A program made the translations under genes and the position numbers. The notes beneath the pieces were generated by a model. It made no database searches, had not been told where the DNA came from, and worked only from the letters and a program-made list of their open reading frames with translations. A stretch of DNA of 64,000 bases from Thiobacillus sp. (GTDB taxonomy: Bacteria; Pseudomonadota; Gammaproteobacteria; Burkholderiales; Thiobacillaceae), in contig JANJXT010000061.1 in assembly GCA_024708885.1 (NCBI GenBank), positions 1-64,000 of the forward strand, given 5' to 3'. This document shows positions 34,135-45,300 of this stretch, piece after piece. The number at the start of each line of letters is the position of its first letter. The stretch's first letter is position 1.

Positions 34135-34743
34135 ATGCGACTTGTCATCCTGCTGATCGCCCTGGCCGTTTCCACCGCCGCGCACGCCGGCGGCGTCGAA
34201 CGCCTGAAAGCCTTCATCGCCGGTGTGCGCACGGCCGAAGCCGACTTTACCCAGAGCGTGCAGGACCGCAGCGGGCGGGTCACGCAGAAAGCGAGCGGCA
34301 AGATGGCTTTTGCACGCCCCGGCAAGTTCCGCTGGGATTACACGGCGCCTTACGAGCAGGTGATCGTCGGCGACGGCGCCCGCTTGTGGCTGTACGATGC
34401 CGACCTCGAGCAGGTCACGGTCAAGCCCCTCGCCGAAATCATCTCCGGCACGCCGGCGGCCTTGCTGGCCGGCGACGATGCCATCGAGAAATACTTCGTG
34501 CTCAAGGATGCCGGCCACAGCGCGGGGCTGGAATGGCTGGACGCCGTGCCGAAAGACAAGGACACCACCTTCGAGCGCATCCGCATGGGCTTCCGCGGTG
34601 AAACCCTTGCGGAAATGCGGCTCTTCGATCATTTCGGCCAGCGCACCACGCTGGTGCTGTCGCGCCTGGTGCGCAATCCATCCATCGCAGCATCGCGCTT
34701 CAGCTTCACGCCGCCCAGGGGGGTGGATGTGATTGGAGAGTGA
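34135..34743 (+). CDS. lolA: Outer-membrane lipoprotein carrier protein
   Basis: Signal peptide; [65 protein letters not shown]. Confidence 0.92.
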   Translation: MRLVILLIALAVSTAAHAGGVERLKAFIAGVRTAEADFTQSVQDRSGRVTQKASGKMAFARPGKFRWDYTAPYEQVIVGDGARLWLYDADLEQVTVKPLAEIISGTPAALLAGDDAIEKYFVLKDAGHSAGLEWLDAVPKDKDTTFERIRMGFRGETLAEMRLFDHFGQRTTLVLSRLVRNPSIAASRFSFTPPRGVDVIGE

Positions 34744-34749
34744 CCCCGC

Positions 34750-34818
34750 AGGAGGGGCGCCCTCGCCCCGATTGTCGGCACATCACCGTCACAGCATCGG
34801 GGCGAGGGCGCCCCTCCT
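34750..34818. repeat. REP-like perfect 23-bp inverted repeat
   Basis: AGGAGGGGCGCCCTCGCCCCGAT (34750-34772) and exact reverse complement at 34796-34818. Confidence 0.85.
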
Positions 34819-34857
34819 ACAACGGGCCCCGGGGGTTCTGACGGATAATGGGCAGCA

Positions 34858-36186
34858 ATGTCCACACCAGACCTCTTCCAGACCGATACGCCGGACGCGG
34901 CGCCTGACTCGAATGCGCCGCTGGCGGAACGCCTGCGCCCGCATACGCTCGCCGATGTCGTCGGGCAGGCGCATCTGCTCGGCTCCGGCAAGCCGCTCAA
35001 GCTCGCCTTCGATTCGGGCAAGCTGCATTCGATGGTTCTGTGGGGGCCGCCGGGTGTCGGCAAGACCACGCTCGCGCGGCTGACGGCGCAGGCCTTCGGC
35101 GCGGATTTCATTGCCATTTCGGCGGTGCTCTCCGGGGTGAAGGACATTCGCGAAGCGGTCGAGCGGGCGCGGGCGAACCGCGCCATGGGGCGCGCCACCA
35201 TCGTCTTCGTCGACGAGGTGCACCGCTTCAACAAGGCACAGCAGGATGCCTTCCTGCCGCACGTCGAGGCGGGGCTGTTCACCTTCATCGGCGCCACCAC
35301 CGAAAATCCCTCGTTCGAAGTCGTCGGCGCGCTGCTGTCGCGTGCCCAGGTCTACGTACTGAAACCGCTCACGCCCGACGAGCTTGGCGAGCTGATGCAG
35401 CGCGCGCTGAAAGAACTGCCCGGCCTGAAGCTGGGTGAGGGCGTCGACACGCTGCTGGCCGCCTACGCCGACGGCGATGCGAGAAAACTGCTCAACCTGC
35501 TCGAACAGCTCGACATCGCGGCACGCACCGCGAAGGTCGAAGACGTCGACGCCGCCTTCGTCGAGAACGCGCTGGCGCAGTCGTTGCGACGCTTCGACAA
35601 GGGCGGCGAAGTCTTCTACGACCAGATTTCCGCGCTGCACAAAAGCGTGCGCGGCAGCGATCCCGATGCCTCGCTCTACTGGCTGGTGCGCATGCTCGAC
35701 GGCGGAGCCGACCCGCGCTACCTCGGGCGGCGGCTGATCCGCATGGCGAGCGAGGACATCGGGCTCGCCGATCCGCGCGCCCTGCGCCTCGCGCTCGATG
35801 CCGTCGAAACCTACGAGCGCCTCGGCTCACCCGAAGGCGAGCTCGCGCTCGCCGAAGCCTGCCTCTATCTGGCCTGCGCAGCGAAGAGCAATGCGGTCTA
35901 CGTCGCGTACAACGCCGCGCGCGCGTTCGTGCAGGCGCATCCCTCGAACGAAGTTCCCATCCATCTGCGCAATGCGCCGACCCGGCTGATGAAGGAACTC
36001 GGTTATGGGCGCGCCTACCGCTACGCGCACGACGAGCCGGACGCCTACGTGGCCGGCGAACGCTACTTTCCCGAGAATGTTCCGGAACAGGCGTTCTACC
36101 AGCCGACGCCGCGCGGGCTGGAGGGCCGGATCGCCGAGAAGCTGGCGCATCTGAAAAAACTCGACGAAGAAGCGGGGGAAACGTGA
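34858..36186 (+). CDS. rarA: Replication-associated recombination protein A (AAA+ ATPase)
   Basis: PLAERLRPHTLADVVGQAHLLG; WGPPGVGKTTLARL; FIGATTENPSFEV. Confidence 0.95.
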   Translation: MSTPDLFQTDTPDAAPDSNAPLAERLRPHTLADVVGQAHLLGSGKPLKLAFDSGKLHSMVLWGPPGVGKTTLARLTAQAFGADFIAISAVLSGVKDIREAVERARANRAMGRATIVFVDEVHRFNKAQQDAFLPHVEAGLFTFIGATTENPSFEVVGALLSRAQVYVLKPLTPDELGELMQRALKELPGLKLGEGVDTLLAAYADGDARKLLNLLEQLDIAARTAKVEDVDAAFVENALAQSLRRFDKGGEVFYDQISALHKSVRGSDPDASLYWLVRMLDGGADPRYLGRRLIRMASEDIGLADPRALRLALDAVETYERLGSPEGELALAEACLYLACAAKSNAVYVAYNAARAFVQAHPSNEVPIHLRNAPTRLMKELGYGRAYRYAHDEPDAYVAGERYFPENVPEQAFYQPTPRGLEGRIAEKLAHLKKLDEEAGET

Positions 36187-36279
36187 GGGCGCAAAAGCCC
36201 CGTATTCATGCGATGTTGAAAGCGCGATGGCGCTGTCGACTGAAGTTTTCAGGATAATCGGCCATTCAGCCTGAAACCG

Positions 36280-37182
36280 ATGCCGTCCATGCACCGTCTT
36301 GCCGTCTTTCTGTCCGCCGTCCTGCTTGCTGCCTGCGCGACGCCGCCCCCTGCGCCAACGCCCATGCCCGCGCCGCCACCGGTCGTCGTGCCTGCTCCCA
36401 AGCCGCCGCCCAAGGTGGCGCTGGTGCTGGGCGGCGGCGCGGCGCGAGGTTTTGCGCACATCGGTGTGATCAAGGCGCTGGAGGCCCAGGGTATCGTGCC
36501 CGACATCGTCGTCGGCACCAGCGCCGGATCCGTGGTGGGCGTGTTGTATGCATCGGGCCTGGACGGCTTCGCGCTGCAAAAGCTGGCGCTTGGCATGCAG
36601 GAGGACATGGTGGCCGACTGGACGCTGCCGAATCGCGGCGTCTTGAAGGGCGAGGCCCTGCAGGCGTTCATCAACCGGAACCTGGGGAACCAGCCCTTGC
36701 AGAAGCTGCGCCGGCCGATGGGCGTGGTCGCCACCGATCTTCTGAGCGGTGAAATGATGTTGTTCCGTCGCGGCGACGCGGGCGTCGCGGTGCGCGCATC
36801 CAGCGCCGTGCCGGGCGTGTTCCAGCCGGTCGAGATCAGCGGGCGCGAGTATGTCGACGGTGGCCTGACCTCGCCGGTACCCGCGCAATCGGCACGCGCG
36901 ATGGGGGCGGACTTCGTCATCGCGGTCGACATTTCCAGCGCCGGCCGCCGCGAGAAACTCTCCGGTACGCTGGATGTGCTGTTGCAGACCTTCGCCGTGA
37001 TGGGGCAGGCGCTCAGCCGCCACGAACTGGAAGACGCAGATGTGGTGATCCGGCCGAAAACGGCGGCGGTGAGCAGCACGAATTTCGAGGACCGCCATCT
37101 CGCCATACTCGAAGGCGAGAAGGCCGCGGCGGCGGTGATGGCCGAGTTGAAGGCCCGGCTCGCCAAGGCGCAGGCGCGTTGA
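36280..37182 (+). CDS. Patatin-like phospholipase family lipoprotein
   Basis: Lipobox LLAAC; LVLGGGAARGFAHIGVIKAL; GTSAGSVVG; DGGLTSPVP. Confidence 0.92.
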   Translation: MPSMHRLAVFLSAVLLAACATPPPAPTPMPAPPPVVVPAPKPPPKVALVLGGGAARGFAHIGVIKALEAQGIVPDIVVGTSAGSVVGVLYASGLDGFALQKLALGMQEDMVADWTLPNRGVLKGEALQAFINRNLGNQPLQKLRRPMGVVATDLLSGEMMLFRRGDAGVAVRASSAVPGVFQPVEISGREYVDGGLTSPVPAQSARAMGADFVIAVDISSAGRREKLSGTLDVLLQTFAVMGQALSRHELEDADVVIRPKTAAVSSTNFEDRHLAILEGEKAAAAVMAELKARLAKAQAR

Positions 37183-37214
37183 CGTGAAATTCGCGCAGCG
37201 AGGCGCGCGTCTCA

Positions 37215-37445
37215 TTGGGAGCTGACGTGGACATTCCGGAATTCAGGTTGCGCGGCGAGCATGTCGCGCTGTGCGATCTTCTCAAGCTTGTCGGCATGGC
37301 TGACAGCGGCGGACAGGGCAAGGCGCTGATCGCCCGTGGCGCGGTCAGCGTCGACGGACGGCCGGAATTGCGCAAGACGGCAAAAATCCGCGCCGGCCAG
37401 ACCGTGACATGTCACGGGCGGCACGTGCGGGTGGCGGCGTCCTGA
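37215..37445 (+). CDS. S4-domain RNA-binding protein (YbcJ-like)
   Basis: FRLRGEHVALCDLLKLVGMADSGGQGKALIARGAVSVDGRPELRKTAKIRAGQTV; start TTG 37215 or GTG 37227. Confidence 0.82.
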   Translation: MGADVDIPEFRLRGEHVALCDLLKLVGMADSGGQGKALIARGAVSVDGRPELRKTAKIRAGQTVTCHGRHVRVAAS

Positions 37446-37446
37446 A

Positions 37447-37716
37447 TCAGAGAAAACAGAAATAGAAACGCCCGGCGTCGAAGCTGACCGCCAGGCGTGC
37501 GCCGCGGTTGAGTGCGTAGTCCCACGAACCCCTGGTCGCGCAACCCTCGTGGCATTCGCTCACTCCCGCCGGCGATTCGACGTCGCGTTCGCGGTCGTAC
37601 CAGCTCAGCAGCATGGTGGTGTCACCAAGCCGATGTTCGGCGATGGCGGTGGCGAGTTTCAATGCGGCGTTGAAGTCGAGGCCGAGTTCGCTTGCGTCGA
37701 GGTGCAGGCTTTTCAT
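37447..37716 (-). CDS. Conserved hypothetical, AF1514/DUF5619-like
   Basis: 89 aa, [45 protein letters not shown] overlap with the mutS stop. Confidence 0.6.
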   Translation of the reverse strand: MKSLHLDASELGLDFNAALKLATAIAEHRLGDTTMLLSWYDRERDVESPAGVSECHEGCATRGSWDYALNRGARLAVSFDAGRFYFCFL

Positions 37717-40301
37717 GGTGCGGTGCCGGTGAGCGCCTTCAAGGCATAGAGCATGTCGAGCGCGGCTTTGGGCGTGAAGCTGTCGGGGTCGAGCTCGCGC
37801 AGTTGCTCGAGTGCGGGATGTTCCGCCACGGCGCTTGCCTGCGCCACGGCAAACAGATCGCCCTGCGGCCCTGCCTGCACTTGCGCGTCTTCCAGTTCGC
37901 GCAGGCGTCGGCGCGCGGCCGCGATCACCGGACTCGGCACCCCGGCCAGCCGCGCGACCTGAATGCCGTAGCTCTGCGAGGCCGGGCCGTCCTCGACCGC
38001 GTGCAGGAACACCAGATCGGCGCCGTGCTCCTTGGCATCCAGGTGCACGTTGGCGAGCTGCTTGAACTCGTGGACCAGTTGGGTCAGCTCGAAATAATGG
38101 GTGGCGAACAGGGTGAACGCGCGCGTCGCGCCGACCAGGTGCCGCGCCACCGCCCACGCCAGCGCGAGGCCGTCGAAGGTGGACGTGCCGCGCCCGATCT
38201 CGTCGAGCAGGATGAGACTGCTGGCGCTGGCGTTGTGCAGGATGTGGGCGGTCTCGGTCATCTCCACCATGAAGGTCGAGCGTCCGCCGGCCAGATCATC
38301 CGACGCGCCGATGCGGGTGAAGATCTGGTCGATGTCGCCAAGCTTCGCCGAAGCCGCCGGCACCCAGAGGCCACAGCAGGCCAGGAGCGTGATGAGCGCG
38401 ACCTGGCGCATGTAGGTCGACTTGCCACCCATGTTGGGGCCGGTGATCAAGAGCATCTGGCGGGTGCGGCTCAACTGCGTGCCGTTGGCGATGAAGTGCT
38501 CGACCTGCGCCTCGACCACGGGATGACGCCCGCCGCGGATGAGGACGCCCGGTTCGCTGACGTATTCGGGCGGGCACAGCCTGAGGGTGGCGGCGCGCTC
38601 GGCCTGGCTTGCCAGCACGTCGGTTTCGGCGAGCGCGCCGGCGACGGCGAGCAGTTGCGGGACGTGCGGTGTGAGCGCGTCGAGCAGCGTCTCGAACAGC
38701 GCCTTCTCGCGCGCCAGCGCGCGTTCCTGCGCGGACAGCGCCTTGTCCTCGAACGCCTTGAGCTCGGGTGTGATGTAGCGTTCGGCGTTCTTCAGCGTCT
38801 GGCGCCGGCGGTAGTCATCGGGCACCTTGTCGGCCTGGGCGCGGCTCACCTCGATGTAGAAACCGTGCACCTTGTTGTATTCGACCTTGAGGGTGCCGAT
38901 GCCGGAGCGTTCGCGCTCGCGTTTTTCCAGTTCCAGCAGGAAGGCGCCGGCATCGCGCGTCAGCGCGCGCAGTTCATCGAGTCCGGCGTCGTAGCCGTCG
39001 GCGATCACGCCGCCTTCGCGCAGCACACTGGCCGGCTCCGGCAGGATGGCGCGGGCAAGCAGCGCATGCAGGTCGGGGCGCGCGACGAGGGACGCCTTGA
39101 GCGCGGCCAGCCGCGCGCCGTCGTCGTCCGGCAGGAGCGCGGCAAGCTCGGGCAACAGCGCGAGGGTATCGCGCAGGCCGGAAAGATCGCGCGGGCGTGC
39201 GTTCCTGAGCGCGATGCGCCCGCCGATGCGCTCGACGTCGGCGCAGCCCCGGAGCATGCGGGTGAGCGCGGCGGCGGTGTCGGGGCGCTCCAGCAGCGCG
39301 CCGATCGCGTCGCGCCGGCGCGTGAGGGTTTCGCGGTCGCGCAGGGGATGATGCAGCCAGTGCCGCAACAGGCGTGTGCCCATGCCGGTCGCGGTGGTGT
39401 CGAGCACGCTCAGGAGCGTCGGTGCGGGCTCGCCGCGCAGCGTTTCGGTGAGTTCCAGATTGCGTCGCGTGGCGGCGTCGAGCTGGACGAACTCGCCGTC
39501 GCGCTCGGCGTGGACCGCCTGGATGTGAGGGAGGGCGGTGCGCTGGGTGGCCTGGATGTAGTCGAGCAGCGCCCCTGCCGCGGCAATGCCCTGGCGCAGG
39601 TCGGCCACGCCGAAGCCGGCGAGGTCACGGCTGCCGAACTGCTGCGCCAGGCGCTTCTCTGCGCCGGCAGGGTCGAACTGCCACGGCGCGAGACGGCGCA
39701 CCGCGCACGGCGCCGCGAGGTCGAACCCGTCCGGAGCAAGGACTTCCGCCGGCCGCACGCGCGCCAGCAGCGCGGGCAGCCTGGACGGCGCGATTTCGCT
39801 GACCTGGAAACGGCCCGCGGCAAGGTTGAGCCAGGCCACGCCGAGCGTGTCGTGCGCGACGGCAATCGCCATGATCAGCGTGTCGCGCGTCTCGTCCAGC
39901 AGGCCCGAATCGGTCAGCGTCCCGGGCGTGACGATGCGCGTGACCTGACGCTCGACGGGGCCTTTCGATGTGGCCGGGTCGCCGACTTGCTCGGCAATCA
40001 CCACCGACTCGCCCAGCTTCAGCAGGCGCGCGAGGTACTGCTCGGCACTGTGATGGGGCACCCCGGCCATGCGGATCGGTGCGCCGGCCGAGGTGCCGCG
40101 TGTGGTGAGCGTGATGTTCAGAAGCCGCGCCGCCTTCTCCGCGTCATCGAAGAACAGTTCGTAGAAGTCGCCCATGCGGTAGAACAGCAGCATGTCGGGA
40201 TGCTGCGCCTTGATGCCGAGGTATTGCTGCATCATGGGCGTATGCGGGGTGCCTGCACCCATCCTGTCTTCCTGGTTTTGTGAAAGATTGTTGTGTAACA
40301 C
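37713..40301 (-). CDS. mutS: DNA mismatch repair protein MutS
   Basis: [74 protein letters not shown]. Confidence 0.98.
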   Translation of the reverse strand: MLHNNLSQNQEDRMGAGTPHTPMMQQYLGIKAQHPDMLLFYRMGDFYELFFDDAEKAARLLNITLTTRGTSAGAPIRMAGVPHHSAEQYLARLLKLGESVVIAEQVGDPATSKGPVERQVTRIVTPGTLTDSGLLDETRDTLIMAIAVAHDTLGVAWLNLAAGRFQVSEIAPSRLPALLARVRPAEVLAPDGFDLAAPCAVRRLAPWQFDPAGAEKRLAQQFGSRDLAGFGVADLRQGIAAAGALLDYIQATQRTALPHIQAVHAERDGEFVQLDAATRRNLELTETLRGEPAPTLLSVLDTTATGMGTRLLRHWLHHPLRDRETLTRRRDAIGALLERPDTAAALTRMLRGCADVERIGGRIALRNARPRDLSGLRDTLALLPELAALLPDDDGARLAALKASLVARPDLHALLARAILPEPASVLREGGVIADGYDAGLDELRALTRDAGAFLLELEKRERERSGIGTLKVEYNKVHGFYIEVSRAQADKVPDDYRRRQTLKNAERYITPELKAFEDKALSAQERALAREKALFETLLDALTPHVPQLLAVAGALAETDVLASQAERAATLRLCPPEYVSEPGVLIRGGRHPVVEAQVEHFIANGTQLSRTRQMLLITGPNMGGKSTYMRQVALITLLACCGLWVPAASAKLGDIDQIFTRIGASDDLAGGRSTFMVEMTETAHILHNASASSLILLDEIGRGTSTFDGLALAWAVARHLVGATRAFTLFATHYFELTQLVHEFKQLANVHLDAKEHGADLVFLHAVEDGPASQSYGIQVARLAGVPSPVIAAARRRLRELEDAQVQAGPQGDLFAVAQASAVAEHPALEQLRELDPDSFTPKAALDMLYALKALTGTAP

Positions 40302-40313
40302 ACTGATGTTGCG

Positions 40314-40600
40314 ATGAATTATCCTGTCGGACGGCTGTGCGCGCGGTCAACGACAACCTATCGGCCTGGGGATCATCTTACCAGCACGGCATATTCCGGC
40401 CTTCGAATAGAGGCATTTGCGAATCGGCGGATCTGGACGTACCGCTACCGCAGCCCTTTGGACGGAAAGCTGCGGCAAATCAAGATCGGGTCATGGCCGG
40501 CGATGTCGATCCATGCAGCAATAGCCGCATGAGAGCGGCTGCGCGATGAGCGCAATACGGGAAGGATCCTCGAGTCAACGCCCAACTGGTGTTCCCACCA
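40314..40600 (+). pseudogene. Fragment of a tyrosine-integrase arm-type (DUF4102-like) N-terminus with in-frame TGA
   Basis: GLRIEAFANRRIWTYRYRSPLDGKLRQIKIGSWPAMSIHAAIAA-stop(40530-40532)-ERLRDERNTGRIL; no catalytic domain downstream. Confidence 0.75.
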
Positions 40601-40702
40601 AAGACGGATCGCGCGCGACATGCGCACTTTGACTTCCGCTTGACCGATTCAAATTCAGTCACCATGATTTGAAAATAATCAAATTCCGCCAGGAGGCGCA
40701 AC

Positions 40703-40969
40703 ATGACCGCAGCAACCAAAGTGCTGACCGCACATGTGCCGCTTCCGCTGGCCGACAAGGTAGATCAGATGGCTTCACGGCTTGAGCGCTCGCGCGGCTG
40801 GATCATGAAGCAGGCGCTTTCCGCCTGGATCGCCCAGGAAGAGGAGCGCGACAGACTGACCCAAGAAGCGCTGGCTGACGTAGACGCCGGCCGTGTCATC
40901 GATCACCAGGCCGTGCAAGCGTGGGCTGAGAGCCTTGGCACTGACCAGCCGCTGCCGGTGCCGCGTTGA
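40703..40969 (+). CDS. CopG/ribbon-helix-helix antitoxin (ParD-like)
   Basis: TKVLTAHVPLPLADKVDQMASRLERSRGWIMKQALSAWIAQEEE; overlaps the toxin ORF by TTGA. Confidence 0.85.
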   Translation: MTAATKVLTAHVPLPLADKVDQMASRLERSRGWIMKQALSAWIAQEEERDRLTQEALADVDAGRVIDHQAVQAWAESLGTDQPLPVPR

Positions 40970-41429
40970 TAGCGCTGAAGTGGAGCAGCAAGGCGCTTTC
41001 CGATCTGGCGCGCTTGTATGAACCTAAATTCCGCACCACAGAGGCACAGAGGCACAGAGAAACCCGAAAAACAGGGCTTCTCCGCGTTTTTTCCCACTCA
41101 TCCATCGGGTGGGCCGCGGCAGGAATGCAAGCGTATGTTTTTGCTCGCTGCTCGCTGTTCTCTGTGTCTCTGTGTCTCTGTGGTTCAACTGCTTTTTCCA
41201 AGATGAATTCCTGGCTCCGTTGAACAAATCCGCCGCCACGCGGGCGGTGCAGGTGCTGGCCAAGGCCCCGACCATCCTGCTGACCAACCCACGCATCGGC
41301 GAGCAACTTTTCCAGTTCGAGCCGCGTGAGGTACGGCGAATTCTGGTCGGGGAGTACGAGGTTCGCTACGAACTTCAGGATTCGATCATCTACGTGCTGC
41401 GGCTGTGGCATACCCGAGAGAGCCGCTGA
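40966..41429 (+). pseudogene. ParE/RelE-type toxin gene interrupted by MITE-like copy B
   Basis: 5' part MIALKWSSKALSDLARLYE, 3' part FLAPLNKSAATRAVQVLAKAP...FEPREVRRILVGEYEVRYELQDSIIYVLRLWHTRESR; removing 41018-41202 joins them in frame as 92 aa. Confidence 0.9.
41023..41202 (-). mobile_element. MITE-like non-autonomous element, copy B (180 bp)
   Basis: Reverse complement CTTGGAAAAAGCAGTTGAACCACAGAGACACAGAG...TGCCTCTGTGGTGCGGAATTTAGG; flanked by ATGAA (41018-41022 and 41203-41207). Confidence 0.88.
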
Positions 41430-41675
41430 ACTGAAAAAGCCTGGCTCGAACGAATACAAGAACGACACGTCGGCACGGTGTACGGCGATGTCGCAGGTTA
41501 CTGGTAATATCCGGTGCGGCTCGCCGGTGGCGCGACCGCCGAATTCCAGTGTGACGAGCGGTTGCGCGACAAGCCAGGGGCGACGGCTACCGGGAGATTC
41601 TCTCGCTCTGGCGACCAAGTTGACACAGGCGACAAACGATACTAGTGTGAGCCCTGTCTCAAGCCTGCTGGGGAG

Positions 41676-42308
41676 ATGGCCATGTCCAATGCCATTGAAG
41701 TCATCGCCGGCCGCCTGCCACGCGTCACGGCGGAGGATCTGCGCCGCTTCGCGGATGCCGTCGAAATCCGAGACGCCAAGGCGTTCGCGGCGGAGCTGCA
41801 GGCGTTCGTCCGCGAGCGTGTGGCGGCGGTGAAACTGCCCGCCAACATGGAAGCGGAGACGGTGGAGAAGATCCTGGCACGCAAGACAGCCGCGCTGCGC
41901 GCCGACACGCGCGGGGCGCCGAATGAAACCGACGTCCAGCGTGGCCGTGCCGTGTTGCTGGAAACCTTCAACCAGCCGCAGAACCTGGCTCCCCCCGAGT
42001 TCGCCAAGCTGGCGCACAAGTCGCGTCAGCAGATCTACAAGGACATCCGCGCGCGTCGGCTGCTGGCGCTGAACGTGGGGCCGCGCGGCCAGAAGCTGCC
42101 CGACTGGCAACTCGATCCGGTGAAGCAGCAGTTGACCCAAACCGTGCTTCAGGACGTCGGGGGCATCGACAACTGGACGATCTACCGCGCGCTGTCCGAA
42201 CCGCTCGAAGGCTTGGGCCGGCGCTCACCCGTGGATGCAGTGATGCCCGGTATGATCGATGACGTGGCCAAAGCCGTGTTCAACGTGCTGGGCGTCCAGG
42301 TGCATTGA
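41676..42308 (+). CDS. Putative antitoxin with Xre/MbcA/ParS (DUF2384)-like C-terminus
   Basis: KLAHKSRQQIYKDIRARRLLALN ... WTIYRALSEPLEGLGRRSPVDAVMPGMIDDVAKAVFNVLG. Confidence 0.5.
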   Translation: MAMSNAIEVIAGRLPRVTAEDLRRFADAVEIRDAKAFAAELQAFVRERVAAVKLPANMEAETVEKILARKTAALRADTRGAPNETDVQRGRAVLLETFNQPQNLAPPEFAKLAHKSRQQIYKDIRARRLLALNVGPRGQKLPDWQLDPVKQQLTQTVLQDVGGIDNWTIYRALSEPLEGLGRRSPVDAVMPGMIDDVAKAVFNVLGVQVH

Positions 42309-42393
42309 GGCGAGATAGCCATGAATCGCGAGCCGTCTTCCTTCCTGATCGAGGCGGGCGAACTGCTTCAGCATCTGAGTCGCGGCGTCTATT

Positions 42394-45300
42394 GTGACTG
42401 ACACCAAGCCCGAACCGGGCGAACTCGCCCGCCGTCGCGCCTGCGTCATGGTCCGCAAGGCTGCGGGCATCCCGCTCGTCATGGCGGCGGCGCTGTTTTG
42501 CGCCGCGGTCTGGATGGCGCCGGACACGGTGCGCACCCAACTGCCGATGGCGCTCCAGATTGGCTTCAATACGTCCGTGGCGCTGCTGCTGGCAGGTCTG
42601 GCCTTGCTGTTGCCGCGTTCCCGCGCGTGGCTGGGCGGACTTGTCGCAGCGCTCGGCGCGGCGGTCATCGCGCAATATCTTCTTGCCTGGATGCCGCCTG
42701 ACGGACCCTGGCGTCTTGCCCTCAACGTCGACAGGGACGCCGCGCTGGGCGCGGTACGCATGGCGCCGCTCACTGCGTTTGCCCTGTTGTGCGCCGGCCT
42801 GGCGCTGGCCCGCCTCGATCGCGCACGCGGCATTGCCGAACAGATTTTGCTGCAGGTGGCGCCGGGGCTGGTCCTGGCCGCGGCGCTCGGTGGTCTTCTC
42901 AATTACGCTCTCGATGGGCTGCTGTTCGTGTCGACCCTGGGCCGCTATGCGGTGATGCGGCCGCCGGCCACGGCCGCGCTGGGTGTGCTGGTCGTCGGTT
43001 ATCTTGCGGCGCTGGTCGAAACCTCTTGGTTTCGCCGCTTCTACGCCGCGCGTGCCGAGCGGCAGGTGCTCGCAATCTGCTTGAGCGGCTTCGTCGCCGC
43101 ATTGCTGCTGGCAGGTGCCGGATCCATCGCCATGCTCGCCAGACAGATGCAGGCGGCCGTGGAGAAGGAACTCGCGCGCTCGGTGCAGAACCAGGCGGCC
43201 ATGCTGCCGCTGGCGGTGTCGACCACCCTGCACGGGGTGCACGCACGCGCGGCCGGGCTGCTGTCCTATGCGGACCAGGTGAGCATGCTGCGGGGCCTGG
43301 CCGGTTCGGCGGGGGCGGCCTGGCTGGAGGCGGCCGACGGATCCGTGCGCGGGCATACCGGCCGGCCTGCCGACGATTCGCGGCTGCGTCTGCCTCTGGG
43401 CGACAGCAATCCTGCCTGGCTGACCTGGAACCGCGGATGGATGCTGGAGATGCATTTTCCGGCGACGCAGGAGCGGGACGCCGTGGTCGTGCAGGCGCCT
43501 TTGATGCGATTCAATAGCGTTGGGAACGAAGGCGCCGACGCCGAGGGGGTGGAAACCTATCTGTGCGGCCGCGAAGGCGCCGAACACGTCATGTGCCTGC
43601 CCTCGGGTTTCGTGCCGCATTCGTTTCGCGCACGCATCGATCACGAGAACACGCGATTCTCGATGCACTACGCCGTGGAGGGGCGGTGCGGTGTCACGGT
43701 CGCCCCCGATCATCGAGGCGTGATGGTGCTCGCTGCCTATGTGCCGGTGGCGGAACTCGGTTTCGGCATGGTGCGTGAAATCGAAGCCGACAAAATCTAC
43801 CAGCCCCTGCGCACTGCGATCTGGCAGGCAATCCTGATCATTGCCCTTGTTGGCGTGGTCGTGGCCACACTGATCTATCGGCGTGTTCGCTCGGTCGTGC
43901 GTCTTGCGGCTGAAACGGGCCGCCGCCTGCATGGCGTGCTGGACGCGCTGCCCATCGGTGTGTGGATTGCGGACGCCGCCGGACGCGTCGTCCTGAATAA
44001 CCCGGCAAGCTGCCGCATCTGGGGCGGAGCACACTGGCAGAGCATCGGCCAGGGCAACAAATGCAAAGGCTGGCGGCACGGCACCGGAGAACGCATCGAA
44101 GCACGCGACTGGGCGCTTGCCCGTGCCCTTGCGCACGGCAAAACTTCGCTGGACGAGATCGTCGACATCGAGTGCGCCGATGGCAGCCGCAAGACGATCA
44201 GCAATTCCGCGTCGCCGCTCTACGACGAGAATCGTGTCCTCGCCGGCGCCGTGGCGGTCTGCGCGGATATCACGCGGCAGGTGCAGGGCGAAGCGGAAAT
44301 ACGGCGCCTGGAGCGCGAGTTTCATTCTCTGGCCGAGCATTTGCCCGACGTCGTTTCCCGCTTCGACCGGGAATTGCGCCGCACCTATGCCAACCCCGCG
44401 ATCGAAAAAGCCACCGGCATGTCGCGTGAATTCCTGCTGGGCAAGACGCATGCCGAACTCGGTGTTCCGCACGAGGTGTCTGAAATATGGACCAACACGC
44501 TGCGACGGGTCCTGTCCACCGGTGAGCCCCAGGTGTTCGAGTTCGCATCCACCACGAAGAACGGGATCGTCAAGCACTTCCACACGCGAGCCGTTCCGGA
44601 ATACGATGCGAGCGGTGCGATCGAATCGATCCTCACCATTGCGCGCGACATCACCGCTTTGAAAGGTGCCGAAGCGGTGTTGCGCGAAAGCGAGGAACGG
44701 CTGAATGGAATCACCGCCAACGTGCCGGGCATGGTTTTCCAGTGTTACCGGCATGCCGGCAATGACTCGCTGCATTTCACCTACATCAGCACCGGCGCCA
44801 AGTGGCTGCTGGACCTGGACACCGAGGACATTCTGCGCGACGGCAATGAGTTCATTGCCTATATCGCGCCCGATGACGTGCCCGTGTTTCGCGACAGCAT
44901 GCGGCACTCGCAGGAAACGCTTTCATTCTGGAACTGGGAGGGGCGCGTCGTCACCGAGGGTGGCGTGCCGAAGTGGATCAACCTGCGCGCCACGCCGCGC
45001 GCCCATGGCGAAGACGTCTGCATGTGGGACGGCGTCGTGATCAACATCACGGAGAGCAAGGCGAGCGAGGAAAAGCTTGTCAAATCGCAACACATGCTGC
45101 GCGAACTTTCCGCGCACCTGGAAAACGTGCGTGAGGAAGAGCGCAAGCGCATCGCGCGCGAAATTCACGACGAGCTGGGGCAAACGCTCACGGCGTTGCG
45201 CATGGATGTCTCGCTGGCGCGTCTCGACTTCGGCGGATCCAATCCAAAAATGAAGGGGCGTTTGCAGTCCATGACCGAGCTGGTCGATCGCACCATCAAG

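Noticed and set aside
31474-34632. 1052-aa minus-strand ORF antisense to hppA
   Set aside because: His/Asp/Gly/Arg-rich translation with no family resemblance; lies opposite a clear H+-pyrophosphatase. Typical high-GC antisense artefact.
40966-41223. 85-aa ORF MIALKWSSKALSDLARLYEPKFRTTEAQRHRE... as a real protein
   Set aside because: Only the first 19 residues are toxin-derived; the rest is translated MITE-like element sequence.
42280-44907. 875-aa minus-strand ORF
   Set aside because: Antisense to the multi-PAS histidine kinase; low-complexity composition expected from GC-rich codon phase.
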